From Sipunculus nudus (taxonomy: Eukaryota; Annelida; Sipuncula; Golfingiida; Sipunculidae), in NCBI GenBank assembly GCA_026874595.1, contig CM049310.1:14608058-14672057 (forward strand): a stretch of DNA of 64,000 bases, read 5' to 3'. This document shows, piece after piece, positions 1-10,411 of the stretch. The notes beneath the pieces are model-generated. The model worked only from the letters and a program-made list of their open reading frames with translations. It searched no databases and was not told where the DNA came from. The position numbers were made by a program, and so were the translations under genes. The first letter of the stretch is position 1, and each line of letters opens with the position of its first letter.

Positions 1-248
1 CTCACGTCAAGTTTCAATAAAGTGACCAAAGACAAATCTGTACTGGGGACAGAATTACTATGTAGAAGGATATAACGTAATAACTGCTGCCATAACATTT
101 GTCAGGAAAGCAAAAAAAAAGAAATAGGATGTAATTGATCGACATAAATGAAAAAATGGAATATAACTGCTGTATCCTATCTAAAACTCCTTTGGTAGGA
201 TGAGAAATTTTTGATCATATAAACAGTTTTGTAAACCTAAACAAATAA

Positions 249-1969
249 CTAGACACTTCGCGGCACCGCAGGTGCCATAGTATCCCCAGACAATTAATCC
301 CCCCCCCCCCCCCTTTAAGAATAGGCCACCCAATTTCAGCAGCATATACTGACACTTGGCAAGCGACTATGGTTTCTTCCATGCATCTATCAACTTGAGA
401 AACAATATTTTTCACCATATATGGGCCAATTCGGTAAATCACTCTTGAGAAAATTGTATTAATTTATACTTTAAAAATTGTGAGGTACGTGGCACCACCT
501 GTCTGGTTGACGAGATAAAACTCAAAGCTGGATGTACATGCCAAACTGGAGACAAACACATTGAACGACTCCTCAGATATGAGCAATTTTCACCATAAAC
601 AAATGTACGGATTGACACCACCCGAAAAAATGGCAGATGGCACCTCCAGTCTTGAGTACAAGATTGAGGAGGCCAAGATCTATAGACAAGCACATTTTCA
701 GACCAATACGGCACGCAACTCCTAAGAAAAGAGCATTAATTATTCTACGGAAACGGGAAGGTAGGTGGCGCCACCTGTCTGGTTTACGAGAAAATTTTCC
801 AAGATGGATAGACATGCGGAATTTAAGACCAATGCCTTGAACCACTCCGGAGATATGAGCAATACATGTACAGATGGATACCACGGCAAAATGATCGCAG
901 ATGGCGCCACCAGTCTTGAGTACATGATGGAGGAGTCCAAGATCTATGGATATTCACAATTTCAGGCCAATAGGGCAAATCGCTCCTGAGAAAAGGGCAT
1001 TAATTTATTCTACAAAAACGGGAAGGTTGCTTGCGCCACCTGTCTGGTTTACGAGAATCTCTCAAGATGGATGGACATGCCAAATTTCAGACCAATACCT
1101 TTAACCACTACGGAGATATGAGCAATTTTCACCAAAAGGAAACGTACGGATGGACGCCACACATAAAACCATTGCAGATGGCGCCGCCAGTCTTAAATTT
1201 AAGATGGAGGTATCCAAGATCAATGGACATGCACAATTTTAGCCCAATCCGTCAATTAGTGTTTGACTTAAAATGCTCACAGTACTGTCAAGTGGCAATG
1301 ATGGGGTATTTAAAGGCGCGAAAACAAGAAAAGGACAGAAGATGGGGCCACTTGTCTTCCGTAGAAGACAAAGCTATCCAAGATCGTTGGTCAGTTTAAT
1401 TTTTGGACCAATCCATGCACCCCTTATTGATATATTTATGATTTTGTGTGATTTTCACCATATATGGCAAGTTTCAAAGTCAATGCCACTCTCAAAGGAA
1501 AGGTCATGACCCCAATTTATATATACATCATCCCATAACCCAAGTCTATGTTTATGCATAATATGAAAGAAATCTGCCCATTATTTTTTTTTATTTATAA
1601 TGCTCACAGTACAGTTAAGTGGCAATGATAGGGTATTAAACGGCACAAAAACAAGAAAATAATAGCAGGTGGCGCCACCAGTTTCCGGTACATGACAACA
1701 CTATCGAAGATCTTCGGTCAAGTTGATTTTTTATCAATCCATGCAAGATTTCTTGAGAAAAATGGGGAATTCAAGGTCACTCTCCTAGTGAAGGTCATGA
1801 CCCCATTTTGATCAGGCTTCGTCCTCTCACCCATATCTATGCATATGTCAAGTTTGGTAAAGATCCGTGAAATATGTTTTGAGTTATCGCGTCCGAACAA
1901 AATCTATGCGGCGGCGGCGACGGCGAGACCGTGCTTAAATCATAGTATCCCGACCTTGTCTGGGGATAC
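249..1969 (-). mobile_element. Helentron/Helitron2-like non-autonomous element, copy 1
   Basis: Read on the minus strand, the element begins GTATCCCCAGACAA at 1969 and carries the inverse, TTGTCTGGGGATAC (plus-strand 280-293), near but not at its other end. After it come a perfect hairpin, GGCACC-TGC-GGTGCC (262-276), and a terminal CTAG (249-252). The base outside each end is T on the element strand. Asymmetric terminal inverted repeats, a 3' hairpin, a CTAG end and T-T insertion are the described hallmarks of the Helentron (Helitron2) group. No Rep/helicase coding is present, so it is non-autonomous. A C15 tract (299-313) lies just inside the 3' inverted repeat, as in the second copy at 52292. 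Confidence 0.62.
450..1260. repeat. Tandem array of about 270 bp, three copies, inside the Helentron-like element
   Basis: The motif GGCGCCACCTGTCTGGTT (first copy variant GGCACCACCT) recurs near 491, 767 and 1031. A second motif, CAGATGGC then CCAGTCTT, recurs near 631, 898 and 1176. The spacings (276, 264 and 267, 278) agree, so these are diverged tandem units. Open frames across the array are by-products of the repeat. Internal tandem repeats are common in non-autonomous Helentron relatives. Confidence 0.7.
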
Positions 1970-2948
1970 AATAATGTGTCATTCCTAACATTTACTGTGT
2001 AGCTATTGAACGCTTGTAATGTACATGTATTACAAGGTCATAACCATGAAGAAGTTGAAATATATACAATGTGTAAGCTTGCCGTAATATTTCAGAGGAA
2101 TGAGATCAATTTTACTGATAAGGTTTATATAACCATTAAATAAAAACCGACATTACTAGTGTAACAGTTATGTTCTTGTTACAAATGTCACATTTCAAAC
2201 GAAAAGCCACAAAAACAAAGACACCATAATTAAAATATGAAAATGACAAGGAAGCTTATTTCGCAGCGATATAGAATGATATTCGACATGTCAGTTCAGG
2301 AAAACCGATTTAGTGAACGTACGAAAGTAATTCAACGCAAACACAGTGGTTGTACGTTACAGGCGACAGGTTGTCCGAATAAGAAGCCATTAGTATATCA
2401 TATGTTAAACAAAGGCAAGGTCACTGCAAAGGTATTAGTTCTCCTGGCCTGACTTAAGCCACGTCTAACTTGATAACGAACCCAGGATGGTATGTGACGC
2501 GAATGACTATGTGCGTATTGGCCAAGACAGGTATCTTATTACCCACAGATGGATCCAGTTGTTGTGTATATATGTCCCAACGTCCTTGGTTGCTTTGTCC
2601 TTGACTCTCAAGTCCAGACATAAGCTCCTGCCTGGGAGACATGCTTAAAAGTTTAAAATTCCCAATTGTCCTCTGGACTCAAGGAACATATGTTGCCTAA
2701 GAAACAGTCGCAAATATGTCACGGGGTTTTTTTTGGTAATTTATATTATTTCTTTTAAAAAAAATAAAAAATATCGTTTTAGCATTTTATATACTGGTAT
2801 TTTATAGACCATGTACGCAATAGTCACCTGTATTACTAACGTAACATTGCTAAGTATAGAATACTTATGCATTTGTCTTCTATATATTTGAATTCTATAT
2901 ATTTGAATAGAGCTTTCCTGCATTTTGATTACTGTGGCCATGGTTGTT
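1970..2948. other. No gene seen
   Basis: AT-rich sequence. A 71-codon open frame at 2237-2452 starts at a true ATG but resembles nothing I know and has no supporting context. Confidence 0.5.
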
Positions 2949-3260
2949 AAAGCCCAGTCCCATATAAGAACGGATGAGCACGGCAGTCAAAGCAGAGCTT
3001 CGGCTGTTCCCGGACCCTACACGGCGCCAACACAGACCGCCCGGGATGTCGCCATCTCCCCGGACCGTCAAGGACGAACTCGGCAGTTTTGAACTTCCCA
3101 AAACTGCCGTGTTGGCCTTCCGGAGCCCCTAGGACCTTCCCGGACGTTCGAGGGCCAACACGGATCACCGCGGACCATCACGGCGGCTACACGGTTCACA
3201 CGCCGGATCATGTCGGATGTGATCCGTGTTGATCCGGCACCTATATTGGACTAGAGCTTT
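2949..3260. mobile_element. GC-rich MITE, possibly PIF/Harbinger-like
   Basis: Imperfect terminal inverted repeats: AAGCCCAGTCCCATATAAG at the left matches AGCTCTAGTCCAATATAGG read inward from the right. A TTA lies at both borders, which would fit a 3-bp PIF/Harbinger duplication. The body is far richer in C+G than its surroundings and repeats short words such as CACGG and CGGACC. Two open frames on the minus strand here are compositional. Superfamily assignment is tentative. Confidence 0.42.
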
Positions 3261-3400
3261 AGCCACGGTGCTGGGCCTTTGACCGAAATGTAGTGGGTAC
3301 GATTCTAGTCTTGCCATTTTCTATGCAGTCTTGTCAAAGTCTTTACCACACTGAGCGCTTTTTTTGGCGGGTGGTGAAGTGGCGAGTCTGTTCTGGTCAT
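3254..3400 (+). repeat. tRNA-like SINE remnant
   Basis: CTTTAGCCACGGTGCTGG followed about 30 bases later by GTGGGTACGATTCTAGTC has the spacing of tRNA A-box and B-box promoter elements. The latter matches GGTTCGANTCC at about 8 of 11 bases. The sequence abuts the MITE's right end. A G11 tract follows at 3405-3415. Confidence 0.35.
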
Positions 3401-3429
3401 AAGCGGGGGGGGGGGCAAATTAAAACAGC

Positions 3430-6400
3430 GAAAATCTTTCTATAATTATTATTTTTATGGTTGCGTGTGTTGTATGCTCCACATGGGTTGTTTTTTCTAC
3501 AATTATGACCAGGCCAGACTGCAAACCAATCCTTTACCTTAAGCTTTCATTTTATTTTATTTTATTTTTTTTTTTTTGCAAATCGAAATAGGGATCGAAC
3601 TCGATAGGATTAACGGGATGGGCGGCATGGATGAATGTTAAGCTTGATGAAATTGCTGTAAACCTGCCAAGCCAAAAAAAAAAACATGCCACGCAAACTA
3701 ACGACCCTCCATATGTATATATGATTAATACGCTGATCTACTGGATAAATTTAGGAAATGTCGGATTAAAATTATGAGGTATTTAGGTAAAACGACCAGC
3801 AACACGTTGAAATATAAGAGAATGGTGGTAACCCAATCCAAGCAAAGCTTCTAATTTGTCGCAAAGGCTCCTGGCATTTTTGTCCCCTCTACACCTCATA
3901 ACAACCTCTTCAATGTTATGTATTTTCTATTTTCTTGTATTTATCTTCTTTTTTATTTAGCCTTTTCTTCGTGGAACAACAGGGAATCTAATGCATGCTA
4001 GGCCTGTCAGGATTCTCTTTGAGAATCAGCAGATTTTCAGCAGTCCTGACCTTGCTATTGTACTCCCTCACACTTCATATACAGAATAATGCCATGTAGA
4101 ATTTTATACTGGGACCTTACGGATATAAAGCCAAAGCATAACGATCAGTTTTGAAAGAGGAGGAATTTTCTCATCACTCACCTTATCCATTTTATTATTA
4201 TCTTATAGTGTTATACATTATATTTTATACATTAATAAAAAATTGATTTTGTTTTATAATGTTTTATAAAGCATTCATGTGCGAAATGGGCCTATTGTTA
4301 ATGTTAAATACGCCATAAGTAACGTTACAGAGCCACACAGGAACCACCGGATAATGTGTTTACTCAGTTACCAGTGCTTCAAATTGGGTTCTGCGTGTGG
4401 CTAAATCCATTTCCTCACAGAAATGTATTTACCATATTCCGGTTTCTGCGTCATGTGAATAGAAGAGTTATGGATTTGAATTGTGAAACGTCAGCAGACG
4501 ATAACCTTATTTACTATATAACAGTTTGGCTGGTCTGAATCCTTTGGCATGAGCAGGGCAGGGGTTGTACCTACACCCATGTCTATGAATTGTCTTTTTG
4601 TATTTTTGTGTATATGACATATCGAAGCGTTTTGTGAACTCTGGTCAGTTATTTCATTTTTTTACAATATTTTTAACAAACATTTTTCCTAACTACCATC
4701 GGTGCCTGAATCTGCTGGAGCCATTTGGTGTCATAGCTTTGGTTTCGATACATAATGAAATCCGAAGCCGGCAAAGGTATGCGCTTTTAAGGTGCTCTCT
4801 AATTTCAAATAGATAAAAAATTATTTCAAAGCTTTTTCTGGCATGTGGTCTACCATAATAAGTAGTACTGCACAGGAGAGATAGTTTCATTATTTTTCAT
4901 TATTGTTGGTCTTTTATAACGCGAACCACAAAGCATCTGAACAACCATAACAGTGGTCGTTGAAGTGAAATCGGAGTAACTCTTGAGCAGACGAGCATTT
5001 TAGTGCTTACACCTGCAGCATTGAAATTAACAATCAATAACCTGTTGTTTGGCCTGAAGACACTGCAGGCTCCCCGCCAGCAGAAACCCCGAGCCACTGG
5101 GATAGCGGACAAGCCCTGTTATTAACAGATGGGAGCCCCCTTTAGATAAAAATAAACTGTCCTTAACTTAATGGGTCACAGGAATCATGAATGATTATCT
5201 TGATGTCGTGGCTTTGAGGATTTTACACGGAAATGAAAGTGGAAGCGAGGACAGGAATAATAACCATGGGAGGTAACATGGAGACGTTCAAGTGACAGTT
5301 GATCCAGTGCAGATGGCATAAGATAACTATGGCTGAGTAAACGTGATTAAATCCACAGTCTAATGAACGTATCAATGCTGGGCCTCCTTTATTGGACACA
5401 GACGTATTGCTACCTTGGTGGCCTAATATCTCATTCGTAGTGCGAATTAAAAATATATCATAAAAGTGTTATACTATAGTTGCGTGATACTAATTCTGAC
5501 GTCATCCTTGAATACAGACATATGCATTACCAGAACATAAGATGTAAAGAGAAATCGCCCACTGCAAAGGTATTCATATATCCCTCATGATATGCACCGT
5601 TATAAATAAACCAACATCTTCCTGTTACTGCTAGCAAGGCTCTCGCAGCTACGCTTTTAGAGACCTTGCTTAATCCATCCAATGTAATATATATTCTATA
5701 TGATACTGATATATCGGCCTGCACTAAGCAAAACATAGCTGCGTGGCTTGTTTAGAAATGGGCCGCGATAGTGGTTTGCATTCACTCGCAGTCTAAAAGA
5801 TAAAATATTTTCCTCAGAGACATGGAGAATCGCTCAGGTTTCTCAATACAGATTAAAACTTTTTATTCTTGAACTTTCTAATTATTTCTGAAAGAGTATA
5901 CCTAAATACAAAAGGAATTTTGAAATCATAGACGGTCAGAGTTTAACAGATCCTACATCTTTCCCTGGGCTAAAAATACATAAAATCACTAGAATATACT
6001 ATGACTCGTATGACTATGTATAATATTTCAGCTGTAACAAACCTATCCTGCAGCGACAAACCGTAAAAACTCATATATTCACACAGGCAGCAGTAATCAT
6101 CATAGTCGCACTGATGTTCAATACCAGGGATGGAGTTGATCGATCTTTCCCCTATGGTGGTTTCTGTATACAATGAATATACAGCCTATAGTCCCAAGCC
6201 AGTCCTGAATAACTCGAACACTCTTCCTTTGGTCTCCCCCCCCCCCCCCCCATCTCCAACGGCTAATGTACGGGTTTCGAGATATGACGCAACAGTACTT
6301 GCATGCTTCCTCACTTGTCTTTATTAAATTAACAGTTAATCCAATCGCACTCTTTATGTTACAAGGTGTTGGTTGGGCATTACAGATAATCAGAAGTGAA

Positions 6401-6988
6401 ATCTTCCTGATGGCCTGACAGAAGATTTTTGGGATTTCACGAAGGCACCAGCTTGCACCTTCGACTTTTATCATATCCTATATCGGTACACATAATCATC
6501 ATATCTACAAAGTCGTTACTGTTAAGAGGATGCTGATAAACCGAGTAAAGGCACCTACTGGCTTCTGGATTACCACAATTATTTCTGATGCGATGCACTG
6601 CCATATTTCAAGGGTTCGGGTTAGCACCCTGATCTCAGTAATAAGCACTTATTTAGAGTGGTCATAAGGTAAATGATTTTAAAGAGTGGATGATAGGGTC
6701 GAGGAGGATTTCCGATAAGTTACCATCTGTCAAACATAGATGTACACATGCATTATGTCAGAAGCAATATCGGTAATCATATCACCAAATGATATATCAA
6801 CACTAACCACGAAGTTATAGTAAAACGTGTCACATCGGGTCTAGCTTACTTCCCAATAACTTTGCTATAACACTCTTACACAGACAAAATTGCCAATGTA
6901 AGGCCATACTTATTTAATTTTTCGTTTCTCAGACCCGCCGACCCTAAGTTGTGACAATTTGGAAAATAAATATAACTGTGTCCCTGTC

Positions 6989-7024
<36 letters not shown>

Positions 7025-7600
7025 CGCCGTTATAAAATGTGTCCATGAGTCGTGATATAAATCCGCTAAAAAAGTAAACTCGCAGTCACCTCCTACAAAA
7101 TGCGACCCACACTACAGAGTCGGTCGTTTTTTAAGTCACCGCATTTGCCGTTCCCATGGTTAGTAAAACATTTCCCTTGTCTTTCTCATGATCATCTAAA
7201 ATCTGAGGAACTGCGGAGATAAAAAGATTTTCGTCGGAGATCTTCCTCAAGTCAAACCGTTCAAATGTTCTCCTTCATACTTTCACGTTTCATCACGATC
7301 TCACCCAATTTCAGTTTTATGGTCTTCTTGTAATGATGGACCGCTTACGTTCGAAAACATTAAAGGTGCTGACTGTAATATATTATATCAGCAGGGATTG
7401 TAATATTTTCCACAAGGTGTCCGAAAAAGTCTGGCTTTTGAATGGTTCTGCCGAGCTCAGTTTCGTATGCCACCTCAACGCAGGGTCACGATCGAACTAC
7501 TGTGACATTCTTGACATCGCGTGGAAAATCCTCTGTAGTCAAGGAATCATTAGGCCGAAGGCGGAAAAAGTCGACTTATATAAACCTCTTCGTTAAAATG
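3430..7600. other. Long stretch without recognised genes
   Basis: Non-coding AT-rich DNA. It holds a C16 tract at 6236-6251 and a T33 tract at 6990-7022. The T33 could be the poly(A) tail of a minus-strand retrocopy, but I see no AATAAA beside it and no target duplication. Open frames near 4356, 5527, 6118 and 7333 show no recognisable domain. Confidence 0.5.
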
Positions 7601-7764
7601 GCTGCGAACATGTGACTACGAGGTTGTGATTATGGAAATTTTGGATGAAATCAGCAACTTACGATAATTTGGATATCCGATCGCTGTAGCATCGCATTTG
7701 AGAGAACAGGAATTGTTGCACACGGACATTTTCCCGCCATGAAATCACATGAATGAAACTTAAC

Positions 7765-7877
7765 GCGCATGCGTGGAGTATACTATAAATCTCTGATTGG
7801 CTCTCTTCCTAGGGCTGCTGGGCGGGGTCTCTTTCCACCAATCGCGTTGAAGCTCTGACAGGTCGTCATATGCAAAT
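7765..7877 (+). promoter_or_regulatory. Promoter-like motif cluster (NRF1, TATA, CCAAT, GC box, octamer)
   Basis: Within 113 bases lie an NRF1-like GCGCATGCG (7765-7773), TATAAAT (7784-7790), inverted CCAAT (7796-7800), GC box GGGCGGGG (7820-7827), CCAAT (7838-7842) and the octamer ATGCAAAT (7870-7877). The area is visibly richer in CpG than its flanks. Several motifs work in either direction, so the transcribed strand is not settled; an ATG on the plus strand follows at 7910. Confidence 0.35.
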
Positions 7878-7909
7878 AAACTCTTAACTCTCAATCAAAT
7901 ACTCGCGCG

Positions 7910-8023
7910 ATGGAAATGCTCAAAATAGCACTGAGCACCTGTGTGTTGTTAACAGGGTGGCAAATACCTCGTTATATACCGCTACCACGTTATACCGCTA
8001 TATTAAGGGCTCTGAAGCGTTAA
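7910..8023 (+). CDS. 37-codon ORF with signal-peptide-like start downstream of a promoter-like cluster
   Basis: ATG at 7910, TAA at 8021-8023. The product starts M-E-M-L-K, then a hydrophobic run IALSTCVLLTG, which looks like a signal peptide, then a short basic, proline- and tyrosine-containing tail. It could be a tiny secreted peptide, the first coding exon of a spliced gene (GT dinucleotides occur within it, none a strong donor), or chance. The only support is its position behind the motif cluster at 7765-7877. Confidence 0.2.
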   Translation: MEMLKIALSTCVLLTGWQIPRYIPLPRYTAILRALKR

Positions 8024-9353
8024 TCAAGTGACAGATGTACGAACCTTGTTGCAAAACATTCTGAAATGATGTTCATCAATATATACTTACGTCTGATATA
8101 TTTGTTTATATTAGCATGATTTTTCCCCACCTTGCAATTGTTTACATTTCTGAGGGGTTAAGTTTTACCTCATTTGATATATTTGATTACATTTCTGATG
8201 GGTATATTTTTACCAGATTTTTTATATAGTAATTTTTATTTTGTGTTTCTGAGGGTTTTTTTCAATGATTGACAACAGATAGATCCTATCTTAAAGCTGA
8301 TTTCAGTGATATTTTAAATAAAAAGGACTTTGCTTATTCTCTGACTGGGTGACCCTGATGAACCTTGATATTGCTTAAATGTGCGTTTGTGTTTGAATTG
8401 CATATTTCATGGCTATTTTCATTTGCCTGAACTTTCCTTTACTTGTTGTAAGCTTTGTATTTCCACTGACCATATAATATACTTCAAAATTAACAGTTAA
8501 TTTTGCAACCAGTCTCCTGTTCAGGTCATTTTAAACTTTCAAGCTGTTTTAGTATGAAAGTGGACTGATTAGTTTTTCAAAAATGTTAATTTAGTGGAAA
8601 TTATTAATTTATTAATTGTTAATTTAAATTGATAAAAGTTTATTTAAAAAGTAGAAAAATCACGATTTTTTTTTAAAAAAGTTGATTTTTTACCAGCCCT
8701 TCCAGAAATTATTGAGGATATTCTGCACATAAAGAAAATACTTTAGTTCACTTTACATTGTAGAATGGCACATATAGTTCCTATATATTCATTTCATCAT
8801 TTGTAAAATTAATATGAAAAAAATGGCGCTTTTCATTTGTTAAATTTTGAATTATATTTATTTTTATTTTCCCTCCTCCTCCCCACCACTTTTCATTTCT
8901 TCGTCCGAGAAACTTTTTATTAAATAAGTAAGGCCTAATGACCAGTTCAACTGCGTCTGATATAATTAGTCGAAAATACAGCGCCACCTAGCTCCGAATT
9001 GCCGAACCAGTCATTCCATATCTGGACCAAAAGCAGATCCCTGAACTGTTATCTGCATATGAAGGAAACCCTTTAAGAACGTAACCTCGTGTTTAAGCAA
9101 GCGTTGCAAGGATAACACTGTTATCTGATGCGTAACAATCCTCGAGGGACGCATGGCGAGCATTACAGACTTGTGTATCTGAGGGCAACGTCACTGGGAA
9201 ACAGGTGACACGACAAGTGAGAAATATACAACCACATATTTGTCATTCTTACAGAGCCCGGGTGACCAAGCAGTTGATCACGTGGACCACTGTTCACTGG
9301 CTTTAACGTTACCCCGAGACGACCTGGGTCAGTTTGTTGACAAAAGCCAAGCT
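8024..9353. other. No gene seen
   Basis: Strongly AT-rich, no recognised element or coding sequence. Confidence 0.5.
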
Positions 9354-10406
9354 CAGTGGCGGATCCAAGGGGGGTGGGGGCACAGGGGGCGATCGCCCCC
9401 CCCCCCCCTAGAATTTTTTTTCGGGCTCATGAAAATTGAAAATTGTATCAATGTTTTCTGGGATAAGGTACTTTTTTACCTTGTCCTTGTTAACTTCTTG
9501 ACAGTGAAATATAACATCAAGAATTCAAGATAATCAGCACTGCATTTAACACACAAGGGACAAACAGTACCAGAAATATTAACTTGTCACATGAGTAAAT
9601 GCTGAGGAATAAAGTCATATCTCCGCTTCTGTGTCCACTTGAAGCTAGTCCTTGTACTGGCATCACTGGAAAATAAAGTCCAGTAGGCCTACACCAGTGT
9701 TAGGACCATTCATATACCAGCAAGTCACTAGGTATTACAAGGTGACAAACTGTTAACCTTCAGAACCTTTCAGACATACGGAAGTGATTTATGCAAATAT
9801 TCTAAAATTCTGCTTTGTATCAAATTTATCAGAAAGAAAAATGTCTGGTTAAAGTGCCCGAAAATGCTCAAATTTAATTTCCTAATCATCATATCTTCAA
9901 AAACTTTCCTCACCGTGCATGTGAGGGGGACAACCATTCCCACTCCCTCAATAAGACATACAGAAGTGATTTAGTCCTATATTCTATAACTTTTGCTTTG
10001 TACCCAATTTATCAGAAACAAAAATGTCTGGTTTATGTGCTCGAAAATGCTCAAATTTGATTTCTTAATCATCATATCTTCAAAATATTTCCTCACCGTG
10101 CATGTGACAGGGACATCCCCTTCCACACCCTAAATAGGACAAACAGGAGTAATTTAGGCCTATATTCTAAAACCTTTGCTTTGTATCCGATTTATCCGGA
10201 ACAACAAGGTCTGGTTTAAGTTCACGAAAAATGCTCAAATTTGATTTCTTAATCATCATATCTCAAAAAATTTCCTCACCGTGTGAGGGGGAAACCCCCT
10301 CCCACACCCTTCCCTTCGGGCGCTACGCGCCCTCGACCAACTTGCAATCTAGAATCTGAGCCGTCGGCCCCCCCCCCCCTAACAGTTTGTTCTAGATCCG
10401 CCACTG
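9354..10406. mobile_element. Non-autonomous TIR element, hAT-like (CAGTGGCGGATCC ends)
   Basis: The left end CAGTGGCGGATCCAAGGGGG and the right end, read inward CAGTGGCGGATCTAGAAC, are inverted copies. Both lead into G/C homopolymers (C13 at 9396-9408, C12 at 10368-10379). AAGCT is duplicated at 9349-9353 and 10407-10411. Ends of this CAGTGGCG type occur in hAT-like elements, though those usually give 8-bp duplications. No transposase coding is visible. Nearby relatives are at 23441-24437 and 59913. Confidence 0.6.
9771..10310. repeat. Three tandem copies of a 183-bp unit inside the TIR element
   Basis: AGACATACGGAAGTGATTTA and its variants recur at about 9771, 9954 and 10136. Each unit carries TTTATC-AGAAA, GTCTGGTT, AAATGCTCAAATTT, AATCATCATATCT and TTCCTCACCGTG in the same order. 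The array runs into CTTCGGGCGCTACGCGCCC, an inverted-repeat word near the right end. Confidence 0.75.
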
Positions 10407-10411
10407 AAGCT

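Noticed and set aside
765-1399. Open frames with repeated M-A-P-P-V and H-L-S-G-L-R-E words
   Set aside because: They follow the 270-bp tandem DNA units of the Helentron-like element and shift frame between units.
6990-7022. T33 tract as the poly(A) tail of a minus-strand processed retrocopy
   Set aside because: No polyadenylation signal, no target duplication and no coding or known RNA sequence next to it.
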